A stretch of 64,000 nt of DNA from an uncultured Mesonia sp. (GTDB taxonomy: Bacteria; Bacteroidota; Bacteroidia; Flavobacteriales; Flavobacteriaceae), in contig CANMOY010000002.1 in assembly GCA_947499595.1 (NCBI GenBank), forward strand, positions 248,001 to 312,000. Direction: 5' to 3'. The translations under genes and the position numbers were made by a program. Shown one piece after another: positions 27,862-36,558 of the stretch. How positions within the stretch are numbered: the stretch's first letter is position 1; each line of letters starts with the position of its first letter. The notes beneath the pieces were generated by a model, which worked only from the letters and a program-made list of their open reading frames with translations, had not been told where the DNA came from and ran no database searches.

Positions 27862-28370
27862 TTAAGATTCGAGGCAAATTTTAATACCTCTAGCAGAAAT
27901 ATTGTGTTTAATGATGTTTCTATTATTACTACCAAAATCATCGGCAATCTCTTCTAGGGTATCTTATATAAACGATTTACTGTAACTCGTGTTTACCGAA
28001 TTAGAGCCAGAAAGATAAGGGTATATAACAGGTGGTGCGCCCTCTACAGTATTAAACACCTACTCCCTTAATAGGTTTTATAAGGTCTTGGTTGTTTTTG
28101 AACTGAAGAAAAAAGCGTATTTGATTCGATTTTTCTAAAATAATGGTGACTAATTCTGCTTTAGAAACATATTGTCTTTTGTGGGGTTCTATAAAGCTAA
28201 AACCATTTAGCGATTCTCTAAAATTAATGCGCTACAAGTTTTTTAGTTCTGATGAATTTATGAATCTACTAGGGTGTCTTGAGAACAAGCCAAAGCTTCC
28301 CAATGCTAATACAAGGCTCAAGGCCAAAAGATATAAATGCGTTGTAATTAAAACAAAAGTGGCTTTACTT
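27862..28370 (-). pseudogene. Decayed gene for a secreted or membrane protein
   Basis: Read on the minus strand, this stretch codes for a hydrophobic signal-like segment (HLYLLALSLVLALGSFGLF), then a TAG (28232-28234), then a long open stretch, a frameshift at about 28053, another in-frame stop (27964-27966) and a final TAA at 27862. The last part (TLEEIADDFGSNNRNIIKHN) resembles the first half of a LysM repeat. Two stops plus a frameshift indicate a dead gene. What it encoded is not clear. It fills most of the 550-base gap between the oxygenase gene and the small membrane protein gene. Confidence 0.5.
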
Positions 28371-28372
28371 AA

Positions 28373-28543
28373 TTACTTTTTATTTTTCTTATTCACATAA
28401 ATAAACAAACCTACAATAAATACAAGAGCAATGATATACAACCAATTTGCCGTTATAAAGTCGGTTAAGCTATACCAGCCAAATTGCTGTTGAGTGCCTG
28501 TGTTTTCTTGGTTTGGGGTAAAAGTTTGTTGCAGTAAAAACAT
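28373..28543 (-). CDS. 56-residue single-helix membrane protein
   Basis: A 56-codon frame. It has a polar Gln/Asn-rich N-terminus (about 5-20), one membrane helix (about 34-50, NWLYIIALVFIVGLFIYV) and a basic end NKKNKK. Together these predict an outside N-terminus and cytoplasmic tail. It lies between the MoxR-like ATPase gene and the pseudogene. Architecture resembles the 31-residue peptide before queD. No family recognised. Confidence 0.5.
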   Translation of the reverse strand: MFLLQQTFTPNQENTGTQQQFGWYSLTDFITANWLYIIALVFIVGLFIYVNKKNKK

Positions 28544-28616
28544 AATTTTTTAAAAAAAGATACTTTAATTTATTCAACTAGCCAAAAGCCAAGACTGCTT
28601 TTGATTTATTTTAGCA

Positions 28617-30080
28617 TTACAATCCGCTAAGGTAACTGCTATATAAATCTTGAAACTGAGTGCCGTTGTTATATTGATGCTTGCTCAGCATATTAAAAGC
28701 GGTAAGACCCCATAAAGCTAACTCAAGTGTAAAAGCTAGATCTTTCTCTTTAAGTTCTGGCAAGCACTTTTGCACCAGATTTACCAATGGTTTTATTTGA
28801 GTTAAGGTCTGCAGATATTCTTGCTCCCCAAAATCTTCATCTAAGTGAATCCCATCATTCGTTGCAAACCAAGCAATCACCTCATCATAGGGGCTAGCTT
28901 CCTCTTGTTTTTTAAGTTTTTTAATCTCAGGCAATAGTTTAGGATAAATACTTTTAACTGCATTTTCAATAAGGTGTTTAGCGACAAAATTTGGCCCTTC
29001 TTGTTCACCCTCATATTGCAACTCTACTTTACCGGTAAGAGCAGGAATAATACCCATAAAATCGGCAAAACGCAAACTGGTTTTATTTTCATCATTCAAC
29101 AACATACGCCGCTCTGCTGTACTTATTAAATTTTGAAATGCCGTAATACTCATACGGGCACTTACACCACTCTTTGCATCAACATACTCACTTTTGCGTG
29201 CTTCAAAACCAATTTGTTCAATAAGATCGCGAGCCAATTCTGGTATATAAATGGCAGCGTCTAGGCCCTCTTCGATACCGCTCTCTTGCTTTGTAATTTG
29301 TTTTGCTATAGTTATGTTTTGCGGATAATGTGTTAGAATTTGTGAGCCTATGCGATCTTTAAGCGGAGTAACAATACTTCCCCTATTAGTATAATCTTCT
29401 GGATTGGCCGTAAAAATAAACTGTAAATCTAGTGGTAATCTGAGTTTGAAACCGCGTATTTGTATATCGCCTTCTTGTAAAATATTAAAAAGAGCCACTT
29501 GAATTCGGGCTTGTAAATCGGGTAGCTCATTTATTACAAAAATACAACGATGCGCGCGGGGTATCATACCAAAATGAATCACTCGGTCATCTGCATAACT
29601 TAATTTTAGATTTGCTGCCTTTATTGGGTCTATATCACCAATCAAATCGGCCACACTAACATCTGGAGTGGCTAATTTTTCTGCAAAACGATTTTCTCTA
29701 TGCAACCAAGAAATCGGAGTTTGATCACCATGTTCGGCTATCTTTTCTTTTCCGTATCTAGATATAGGGTTTAAAGGGTCGTCATTGATTTCAGAACCTT
29801 CAATTACGGGAATATATTCATCTAAAAGTTTTACCATCATTCGCGCCAAACGTGTTTTAGCTTGACCACGTAAACCAAGTAAATTGATATTATGTTTAGA
29901 TAAAATTGCTCTTTCTAGTTCAGGTATCACCGTATGTTCATAACCAAAAATTCCTGTGAATACCTGCTCTCCCGCCTTTATTTTACGAATTAAATTATCG
30001 CGAAGTTCGGTCTTAATCGATTTAGATTTATAGTTAGCCGCTTTTAAGTCTCCTAGGGTTTTTATTGAGTGTGGGTTCAT
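28617..30080 (-). CDS. AAA+ ATPase, magnesium-chelatase/MoxR-like
   Basis: 487 residues. Walker A GLRGQAKT (69-76) sits in the N-terminal third. The Walker B position reads CIFVINELPD (179-188) with Asn-Glu instead of Asp-Glu, a variant I recall as normal for this subgroup. It has the sensor ANPEDYTNRG and an arginine-finger-like LKDRIG. The C-terminal 150 residues are helical. It pairs with the VWA protein encoded upstream, as chelatase I and D subunits do, giving a putative remodelling or insertase complex. Substrate unknown. Confidence 0.85.
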   Translation of the reverse strand: MNPHSIKTLGDLKAANYKSKSIKTELRDNLIRKIKAGEQVFTGIFGYEHTVIPELERAILSKHNINLLGLRGQAKTRLARMMVKLLDEYIPVIEGSEINDDPLNPISRYGKEKIAEHGDQTPISWLHRENRFAEKLATPDVSVADLIGDIDPIKAANLKLSYADDRVIHFGMIPRAHRCIFVINELPDLQARIQVALFNILQEGDIQIRGFKLRLPLDLQFIFTANPEDYTNRGSIVTPLKDRIGSQILTHYPQNITIAKQITKQESGIEEGLDAAIYIPELARDLIEQIGFEARKSEYVDAKSGVSARMSITAFQNLISTAERRMLLNDENKTSLRFADFMGIIPALTGKVELQYEGEQEGPNFVAKHLIENAVKSIYPKLLPEIKKLKKQEEASPYDEVIAWFATNDGIHLDEDFGEQEYLQTLTQIKPLVNLVQKCLPELKEKDLAFTLELALWGLTAFNMLSKHQYNNGTQFQDLYSSYLSGL

Positions 30081-30110
30081 AAGTTACTATTTTCTAATTT
30101 ATTTATCTTG

Positions 30111-30203
30111 TTTGGGCGCCCCCAAAAGGGCCGGGCTTTCGCAAGTCGCTTTTTTGCTGTCGCCACCAAAAAGAGCTCCAACAGTTGCTCAATTCCTGGC
30201 GCA
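30111..30203. repeat. Intergenic palindromic repeat, copy 1
   Basis: A 93-base GC-richer element in AT-rich surroundings. It begins TTTGGGCGCC and ends CTGGCGCA, the same ends as the element at 48111-48220. The centre has a hairpin built on a TTTTTTG/CAAAAA core. It lies between the VWA and AAA+ genes of one operon. No coding capacity is supported. Confidence 0.75.
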
Positions 30204-30259
30204 ATTTTATAGTAAAAAGATGGTTAGTTTTAACTTTAAAATCCGTCTAGAACGCAATA

Positions 30260-31378
30260 TCAACGCAATCTTCTTTTCCTGTTGGTTTCATAATCTTCAA
30301 AAATCATTTCGCCTAAGTTATCTAATCCTGTATAAAATGCTTTGCCTTGGTTTGAAGCAGTAAATTGTTTTATAAATTCTATTAAATAAGGGTCGCTAGC
30401 AATCATAAACGTGGTAATGGGTATATTTAATTTACGGGCTTGAGCGGCCATATTGTAGCATTTCTGAGTAATGCGCTCATCAAGACCCATCGAATTTTTG
30501 TAATAGTTACCATCGGGTAACCGCAAACAACTTGGTTTACCGTCTGTAATCATAAAAATTTGTTTGTTGGCATTTTTCTTTCGGCGTAAAATATCCATAG
30601 CCAATTGTACGCCGGCTACGGTGTTGGTATGAAATGGCCCTACTTGTAAATAGGGAAGATCTTTGATTTTTATAGGCCAAGCATCGTTACCAAATACAAT
30701 CACATCTAGGCTGTCTTTGGGGTAGCGCGTAATAATCAATTCAGCCAAGGCCATGGCTACCTTTTTTGCAGGCGTAATACGGTCTTCACCATACAAAATC
30801 ATGCTATGGCTAATGTCTATCATCAATACAGTACTCATTTGAGATTTGAATTGACTGTCTTCAACCACCAAATCATTTTCGGTTAAATTAAAATTGTTTA
30901 AACCATGATTTATCTGCGCATTTTTTAAACTTTCGGTTATTGATATTTTATCTAGCGCATCGCCATATTGGTAAGCCCTGAATTCTCCTGTTTTTTCATT
31001 TGAATTTCCTTTAAATTTAGTTTTGTGATTCCCGCTTGCGCTTTTACGCATTTTACCGAAGATTTGATTCAAAGCGCGTTGTCTTAAAGCTTGTTCTGTT
31101 TTTGAAGTAATATTTATTTGTTTACCTGTCCCATCTGGCGTTAATCGTTCTTGTATATATCCTTTTTTCAGTAAATCGGCAATAAAATCATCCAGAGTGT
31201 AATCTGCCGTGGTGAGTAGGTATTCTTTATCCAGTTCTCGCATCCAATCAATGGCCTCATCAAAATCTCCAGAAGTATGAGTTATCACTTCTTTAAAAAT
31301 TTCAAAAAGACGCTCAAATGGGGTAGTATGTTTTGGCTCGTAAGTTTTAAAAATAAAGCCTTTTTTATGTAACTGCAT
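30260..31378 (-). CDS. VWA-domain protein partner of the AAA+ ATPase
   Basis: 372 residues. An N-terminal helical half (to about 180) is followed by a von Willebrand A domain with the MIDAS motif Asp188-x-Ser190-x-Ser192 (MIDISHSM), a Thr in NTVAG and Asp in MITDGKPS. No signal peptide or membrane helix, so cytoplasmic. Together with the downstream ATPase it forms a two-part MoxR/VWA or chelatase-like system. In many genomes the ATPase gene comes first; here the VWA gene does, with 179 bases and a repeat between. Confidence 0.85.
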   Translation of the reverse strand: MQLHKKGFIFKTYEPKHTTPFERLFEIFKEVITHTSGDFDEAIDWMRELDKEYLLTTADYTLDDFIADLLKKGYIQERLTPDGTGKQINITSKTEQALRQRALNQIFGKMRKSASGNHKTKFKGNSNEKTGEFRAYQYGDALDKISITESLKNAQINHGLNNFNLTENDLVVEDSQFKSQMSTVLMIDISHSMILYGEDRITPAKKVAMALAELIITRYPKDSLDVIVFGNDAWPIKIKDLPYLQVGPFHTNTVAGVQLAMDILRRKKNANKQIFMITDGKPSCLRLPDGNYYKNSMGLDERITQKCYNMAAQARKLNIPITTFMIASDPYLIEFIKQFTASNQGKAFYTGLDNLGEMIFEDYETNRKRRLR

Positions 31379-31456
31379 ACGTATTCTTCTGTTGCTTAAA
31401 AATACGAGAAATTGCGGAGAATTTTCTTAAGACAGCTGTTAAAGCCTTGTGAAGTT

Positions 31457-32785
31457 TTAGAGGCTTTGTTTAAGGTATTTTTGCCTAAAACGAATGATGA
31501 GAGCGCTACTACGAATGAGCATCCAGACAAAAAAGCCAATCCATACCGCATAGAGTTTTAAACCGAAATAATCTGCCAGTAATAGGGCAGGGGTGAAACC
31601 TAAAAAAGTAGCAATTAAAAGAACATTGCGTAAATACTTTGCTTCGCCCAGGCCTTTAAAAATACCGTCAAACATAAAAGCCAAAGCGTTTACAGGTTGC
31701 ATTAGTAAAACCATCCAAAAAACACTGGCAAACAACGCCAGCACTTTAGTATCTTTATTGAAAAGCAATCCGATTTCATTATAGAAAATGGCACAAACCC
31801 CCATTAATAATAAGGCGATTATTAGGGCATATTTGCTAATATCTTTACTTAGATGCCATAATTTTTGGTAATCTCTTGCGCCTAGCAATCTACCACTTAT
31901 TGCGTTTCCTGCATTGGCATAGCCGTCTATAAAAAACGAGAAGAACAACCAGATATTCATAAGAATACTTTGCGCTGCAATATAGTTTTTACCGTAGCCT
32001 GTGGCATACGCATTGGCTAAATAAATAGCAAAATTAAGAGCTGCAGTGCGCACAAATAAATTGGCAGCCATGCTTAAAAGTGGTTTTAATCTTGGGTTGA
32101 GTCTAAAACTTAATTTAAGATGAAAAGGAGTTTTTTTAAAAAAATAATAAAGTGCTAGCGCTAACATGCAAGCTTGAGCAATTACACTGGCATAGGCGGC
32201 TCCGGCTAAATGCATAGGGTTAATAAGGCCCTCAACTCCATATACTAATGCGAAATCTAAACCTACATTTACCACAGCACCTAGCAAACTACATTTCATT
32301 GCCCATAGCGTGTTTTGTAAACCACGAAAAACACCAAAAATAGCAAATGTAACAAGCGTAAGCGGATAGCCTAGTGCCCTTATAGTATAATACTCCTGCG
32401 CATAATTTAAGATAAGTCCTTCGGCATTGTATGCGCTAAAAATAGCTCTGGCAAAGTAGGCAGTGAGAGCGTATATAAATAAACTTAAAATGAAATTTAA
32501 AAAAATAGCCTGTGGCACTAAAGTTTTTACTGCGTGTAGCCTATTGGCACCTAAGTGTTGTGAAACTATGGCCGAAATAGCGGTTTTGGTTTGTGCTACA
32601 ATCCAAATGATAGCCGATAAGAAACTACCTACAATTCCAGCGGCTGCCAAGGCTTCAACCGAATTATTTTGTACATTCCCAATTACGGCAATATCGGTTA
32701 AGGAAATAAGGGGTTCGGCTATTCCTGCGATAATCGCAGGAATAGCAATTTGGTTAATTTCTTTGAAAGAAATTTTATGACCCAA
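31457..32785 (-). CDS. MATE-family exporter (DinF-like)
   Basis: A 442-residue inner-membrane protein with 12 hydrophobic helices in two related halves, the MATE layout (ISLTDIAVIGNVQ near residue 27 and a second-half equivalent). DinF-like members export toxic organic cations or oxidants by H+ or Na+ antiport. The start is 19 bases after the thioesterase stop, so both are probably on one transcript. Confidence 0.87.
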   Translation of the reverse strand: MGHKISFKEINQIAIPAIIAGIAEPLISLTDIAVIGNVQNNSVEALAAAGIVGSFLSAIIWIVAQTKTAISAIVSQHLGANRLHAVKTLVPQAIFLNFILSLFIYALTAYFARAIFSAYNAEGLILNYAQEYYTIRALGYPLTLVTFAIFGVFRGLQNTLWAMKCSLLGAVVNVGLDFALVYGVEGLINPMHLAGAAYASVIAQACMLALALYYFFKKTPFHLKLSFRLNPRLKPLLSMAANLFVRTAALNFAIYLANAYATGYGKNYIAAQSILMNIWLFFSFFIDGYANAGNAISGRLLGARDYQKLWHLSKDISKYALIIALLLMGVCAIFYNEIGLLFNKDTKVLALFASVFWMVLLMQPVNALAFMFDGIFKGLGEAKYLRNVLLIATFLGFTPALLLADYFGLKLYAVWIGFFVWMLIRSSALIIRFRQKYLKQSL

Positions 32786-32804
32786 AACCTATTTATTTTA
32801 GCTG

Positions 32805-33317
32805 TTAACTGGTGAAAAGTGCTTTAAGTTCGGTTGCCTCTTCCGGCTTCATTTTTTTGGCCAAAACTAAACTCAATTGACGTCTTCTTAAAGCAGCATC
32901 GTAATGCATTTTTTCTTCGTCTGTCTCAGGTTTTATGGGTGGTACACTTACGGGAATTCCCATATCATCTACCGCTACAAACGTATATATTGCATCATTG
33001 GCCTTAGTGCGGTTTCCGCTTTCGCGATCTTCAATCCATACGTCAATTACAATTTCCATAGAACTTTTAAAAGCACGTGATACTTTAGCTTCTATGGTTA
33101 CCACACTACCCAAGGGTACAGCTTTTTTAAACGCCACGTGATTAACAGAAACGGTTACCACAATTCTTCGGCTATGTCTACGAGCGGCTATACTGGCAGC
33201 ACGATCCATACGAGCCAGTAGTTCTCCTCCAAACAGATTGTTCAACGGGTTGGTCTCTCCTGGTAAAACTAAATCAGATAAAATAGTGTGTGATTCACTT
33301 GGGGTCTTCGCCTTCAT
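32805..33317 (-). CDS. Acyl-CoA thioesterase (hotdog fold)
   Basis: 170 residues with the BACH/ACOT-type hotdog core. It has LPGETNPLNNLFGGELLARMDRAA (about 18-41) around the catalytic helix, and VVTVSVNHVAFKKAVPLGS in the second strand region. It hydrolyses acyl-CoA to free acid and CoA; chain-length range cannot be read. A perfect -7 box (TATCTTTG) lies 14 bases upstream, making it the first gene of the pair with the MATE exporter. Confidence 0.9.
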   Translation of the reverse strand: MKAKTPSESHTILSDLVLPGETNPLNNLFGGELLARMDRAASIAARRHSRRIVVTVSVNHVAFKKAVPLGSVVTIEAKVSRAFKSSMEIVIDVWIEDRESGNRTKANDAIYTFVAVDDMGIPVSVPPIKPETDEEKMHYDAALRRRQLSLVLAKKMKPEEATELKALFTS

Positions 33318-33331
33318 TCAAATTTTTTCAG

Positions 33332-33339
33332 CAAAGATA
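33332..33339 (-). promoter_or_regulatory. -7 box for thioesterase/MATE genes
   Basis: TATCTTTG on the minus strand, 14 bases before the thioesterase ATG. Confidence 0.5.
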
Positions 33340-33361
33340 AGCTATTCTTATAAAATGAAGA

Positions 33362-34294
33362 TTAAAGTGCTTTTACCAATAACCAAGCACCCTCTTCCTT
33401 AGTGGTTTGTATAGTTTTTAAAGCCTTAAGTGCTTCGGAACGATTTTGATAACTGGCATATATAACCTGGTGAAGACCGTATTGGTTTTTACCTATCTCT
33501 CTAGCAGGAAAACCTAAAGTGCGAAGTTGTTGGGTTTTTTTACTTGCATTCTCTTTTTCTCTAAATGCTCCTGCAACAATATGGTAGTTACCTCTAGGAG
33601 CTTGCTTCACCTTATAAACAATCTCAGGTAATGGATTGCTTAACGCAAAAGTAGCTTCTTGAATTTTCTGCTCTACTTTTTGGTTAGCCGCTTCTTGCGC
33701 TGCTAAATTATGATTGTTAACTTCTTGCTTGAGTTGTTGATAGCCTAAAAATCCCGCAATACCTAAAAAAATGATACTCGCCGAGGCAACACGCAGAAAG
33801 GGAAATTTCGACTCTTTTGGTTGGAGCGTTTTTTCTTTCTCTTGCTTGGATTCTTCGGGTAAGTTTATAACGGCTGGTTTTCGACTTCCGGGTAACTGGG
33901 TTGTAGTTAAACCAAAAGCTTCTGTAAGCAGGTTGATGGTAGGATTAGCTTCAAATAATACTTTATTTTGATCTAATTTAAAATTCCCTAAACTACCAAA
34001 GCAAACTTCATCGTACTTTTCTAAGCTATTTATTAAGTCGTTGACTTCACGATTAACCTTTGCTTTTGCTTCTTCGTAGGAAAGATTTGAAACTTTAGCT
34101 ATATAATTAACCAGCAAACCATCGTCTTGCTTGAGCTGAGCATTAAACGATATCTTTTTATATGGGGGGGCTATATTTTGGGTGCTTTCATGAATTTTAG
34201 CCGATTGGCGTTGAGCCAATATACCGCCAAAACCAGGAATAATCACGCAATCGTGCCGGTATAATAAATCTTTTATTTGTTGGTCTAAACTCAT
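33362..34294 (-). CDS. CCDC81-HU and SPOR domain protein
   Basis: 310 residues. Two HU-like CCDC81 units come first (about 1-60, HDCVIIPGFGGILAQ, and about 70-130). Then come a linker, one membrane helix (about 175-192, VASASIIFLGIAGFLGY), and a C-terminal SPOR domain (about 230-310, YHIVAGAFREKENASK) that binds denuded peptidoglycan at division sites. It is a typical flavobacterial protein thought to act in cell division or envelope organisation. The N-terminus should be cytoplasmic and SPOR periplasmic. A TAAATTTG box lies 5 bases before its ATG. Confidence 0.88.
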   Translation of the reverse strand: MSLDQQIKDLLYRHDCVIIPGFGGILAQRQSAKIHESTQNIAPPYKKISFNAQLKQDDGLLVNYIAKVSNLSYEEAKAKVNREVNDLINSLEKYDEVCFGSLGNFKLDQNKVLFEANPTINLLTEAFGLTTTQLPGSRKPAVINLPEESKQEKEKTLQPKESKFPFLRVASASIIFLGIAGFLGYQQLKQEVNNHNLAAQEAANQKVEQKIQEATFALSNPLPEIVYKVKQAPRGNYHIVAGAFREKENASKKTQQLRTLGFPAREIGKNQYGLHQVIYASYQNRSEALKALKTIQTTKEEGAWLLVKAL

Positions 34295-34299
34295 ATTAA

Positions 34300-34307
34300 C
34301 AAATTTA
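34300..34307 (-). promoter_or_regulatory. -7 box 5 bases before the CCDC81-HU/SPOR start
   Basis: TAAATTTG on the minus strand, perfect to TAnnTTTG and too close to the ATG for a normal 5' leader. Confidence 0.5.
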
Positions 34308-34394
34308 ATAGATTTTATTAGTTTTAAAAAAAGATGAAGCTAATTTTATTAACAATTCTTTTTGCTTATTTTTAAGGTATTAATTTTCAGTAGA

Positions 34395-35489
34395 ATGACA
34401 GAAAACGAATTACTTTATACGCTGGCTTTGCAAAGAGTAAATGGGATTGGAGATATCTTAGCTAAAAAACTTTTAAAAATCTTCGGTAAACCAGAAGCTA
34501 TTTTTAAGGCTAGTCGAAAAGATTTCGAAAGCTTAGATGGTTTTGGCGATTTTCGGGTAGAAGCCATTCTCGAAGGGGAAACTTTAAGTCGAGCCGAAGA
34601 AGAACTCCAATTTATCCGTAAAAATAATATCAAGCCTATTTATTTTGAAGATGATGATTATCCTAGTTTGCTTAAACATTGTGTAGATTCTCCCATTTTA
34701 TTGTTTACTCAAGGAGATTTTAATATAAATAACAAACGCATGTTAAGTATTGTAGGTACACGGCAGGTGACCAATCACGGAATTGCATTTTGTGAATCTT
34801 TATTAGAAGCCTTAAAGCCGCTTAACCCCGTAATTGTATCAGGGTTTGCTTATGGTGTAGATATTGCTGCCCACAAAGCGGCAGTAAAAAATAATTTGCA
34901 GACTATTGCCTGCTTGGCACATGGTTTAGACACTATTTACCCCAAAACACACTCTTGTTATATGCCTGATATCCTAAAGCATGGAGGTTTTTTTACTGAT
35001 TTTTGGAGCAATGCTAATTTTGATCGTAAAAATTTTATCCGGCGTAACCGTATTATTGCGGGACTTAGCGAAGCTACAATTGTTATTGAAAGCGCAGAAA
35101 AAGGGGGGTCATTAATTACGGCAGAAATTGCTAATTCGTATAACCGAGAGGTATTCGCTGTGCCTGGTCGTACTACCGATAGTATGAGTATTGGATGCAA
35201 TAAACTTATAAAAACTCATCAAGCTAGGCTTCTCACAGGCGTAGAAGATTTAATTTATCAATTAAACTGGGATGTCAAAGAAAAACCTATCCAAACCCAA
35301 TTGTTTGTAGATTTAGAAGGCGAGGAGAAGCTGGTTTATGAAACACTCAAAAGCATGGGGAAAGCAGAGGTTGACAATCTTGCCTTAAATTGTGAATTAC
35401 CTACTTTTAAACTCAATCCTATTTTACTAAATCTAGAGCTTAAAGGCGTTTTACGGCCCTTACCAGGTAAATTATTCGAGGTGATATAA
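34395..35489 (+). CDS. dprA: DNA-processing protein DprA
   Basis: 364 residues. It loads RecA on incoming single-stranded DNA in natural transformation. An N-terminal SAM/HhH-like domain (VNGIGDILAKKLL, about 12-24) precedes the Rossmann core with GTRQVTNHG, VSGFAYGVDIAAH (about 160-172) and the nucleotide-binding GGSLITAE. A winged-helix domain ends the protein. The start is set at the second ATG, where the family N-terminus MTENELLYTLAL begins; an upstream in-frame ATG would add 11 residues overlapping promoter-like sequence. Confidence 0.94.
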   Translation: MTENELLYTLALQRVNGIGDILAKKLLKIFGKPEAIFKASRKDFESLDGFGDFRVEAILEGETLSRAEEELQFIRKNNIKPIYFEDDDYPSLLKHCVDSPILLFTQGDFNINNKRMLSIVGTRQVTNHGIAFCESLLEALKPLNPVIVSGFAYGVDIAAHKAAVKNNLQTIACLAHGLDTIYPKTHSCYMPDILKHGGFFTDFWSNANFDRKNFIRRNRIIAGLSEATIVIESAEKGGSLITAEIANSYNREVFAVPGRTTDSMSIGCNKLIKTHQARLLTGVEDLIYQLNWDVKEKPIQTQLFVDLEGEEKLVYETLKSMGKAEVDNLALNCELPTFKLNPILLNLELKGVLRPLPGKLFEVI

Positions 35490-35492
35490 AAA

Positions 35493-35512
35493 AATCCGCT
35501 CGAGGGCGGATT
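35493..35512. terminator. Bidirectional terminator between dprA and trpS
   Basis: A 7-bp stem (AATCCGC / GCGGATT) with a 6-base loop, flanked by A-rich sequence on one side and T-rich on the other. It can end both the plus-strand dprA and minus-strand trpS transcripts. Confidence 0.8.
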
Positions 35513-35519
35513 ATTTTTT

Positions 35520-36491
35520 CTAAAGGTAACCTAATTTTTTGCGTACCCTATTTAAAACCTCGTTGGCAACTTTCTCGGCCTTTTTGGCTCCTTCCTCTAA
35601 TATAGTGTCAAGCTCGTCGGTATTATTCATATAATAAGCAAATTTGGCGCGTTGGTCGGCATATTTATCAAGGAGTAATTGATAAAGTTCTTTTTTAGCG
35701 TGGCCGTATCCATATCCTCCAGCCAAGTAATTTTCTCGCATTGTGGCAATTTCATCATCATTAGCTAAGAGCTTATACAAGTTAAAAACATTGCAAGAAT
35801 CTGGGTCTTTAGGGCTCTCCAGTGGAGTGCTATCGGTAGCAATACCCATAACTTGCTTTTTTAGAACCTTATCTGTTTCAAATAAATTGATGTAATTGTT
35901 GCGAGATTTGCTCATCTTTTCACCATCTGTACCAGGAATATACTTGGTCTGCTCTTCAATTTTTGCCTCAGGAAGTACAAAAGTATCTCCCATTTGAGCG
36001 TGAAAGCGAGAGGCAACGTCTCGCGTCATCTCTATATGTTGCAATTGATCCTTGCCTACTGGTACTAGTTCGGCATCGTAGAGTAGAATATCTGCAGCCA
36101 TTAGCATTGGATAGGTGAATAAACCCGAATTAACATCGGCTAATCGGTCGGCTTTATCTTTAAAAGAATGAGCCAAGGTAAGCCGCTGATAAGGAAAAAA
36201 GCAACTCAAATACCAGGTTAATTCTGTAGTTTGTGGAATGTCGCTTTGTCTGTAAAAAACTGTTTTTGAAGTGTCTAGGCCAAAAGCTAGCCAAGCGGCT
36301 GCCACAGCATAGGTGTTTTCTTTTAAAATACTAGGGTCTTTAATTTGCGTAAGTGTATGCAGGTTTGCTATAAATAAAAAAGACTCATTTTTGTCATCAT
36401 TAGCCATTTCAATCGCAGGAATAATAGCTCCTAATAAATTTCCTAAATGCGGCGTTCCTGTACTTTGAACCCCGGTAAGTATTCTAGACAT
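35520..36491 (-). CDS. trpS: Tryptophanyl-tRNA synthetase
   Basis: A 323-residue class I synthetase. The HIGH-type motif is TPHLGNLLG (13-21) and the KMSKS motif is intact (GEKMSKS, about 190-196). The start is placed at the ATG opening MSRILTGVQ; an in-frame ATG 31 codons earlier would give a basic, non-conserved extension overlapping the divergent plsC start. Monocistronic, ended by a bidirectional terminator. Confidence 0.96.
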   Translation of the reverse strand: MSRILTGVQSTGTPHLGNLLGAIIPAIEMANDDKNESFLFIANLHTLTQIKDPSILKENTYAVAAAWLAFGLDTSKTVFYRQSDIPQTTELTWYLSCFFPYQRLTLAHSFKDKADRLADVNSGLFTYPMLMAADILLYDAELVPVGKDQLQHIEMTRDVASRFHAQMGDTFVLPEAKIEEQTKYIPGTDGEKMSKSRNNYINLFETDKVLKKQVMGIATDSTPLESPKDPDSCNVFNLYKLLANDDEIATMRENYLAGGYGYGHAKKELYQLLLDKYADQRAKFAYYMNNTDELDTILEEGAKKAEKVANEVLNRVRKKLGYL

Positions 36492-36546
36492 AATAAAAAT
36501 TTTTGTAAAGGTACTTTTTTTATAGAATTTGGTCTTGGCTTTTTTA

Positions 36547-36554
36547 TATTTTTG
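36547..36554 (+). promoter_or_regulatory. -7 box 4 bases before the plsC start
   Basis: TATTTTTG, perfect to TAnnTTTG, in the 67-base gap between the divergent trpS and plsC starts. Only 4 bases separate it from the ATG. Confidence 0.5.
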
Positions 36555-36558
36555 AGCT

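Noticed and set aside
28143-28400. An 85-codon plus-strand frame in the gap after the oxygenase gene
   Set aside because: It runs antisense to the more coherent decayed minus-strand gene, has no domain-like composition and no ribosome-binding or promoter context.
30112-30363. An 83-codon plus-strand frame starting in the palindromic repeat
   Set aside because: It crosses the repeat and the antisense of the VWA gene end; the repeat explains its composition.
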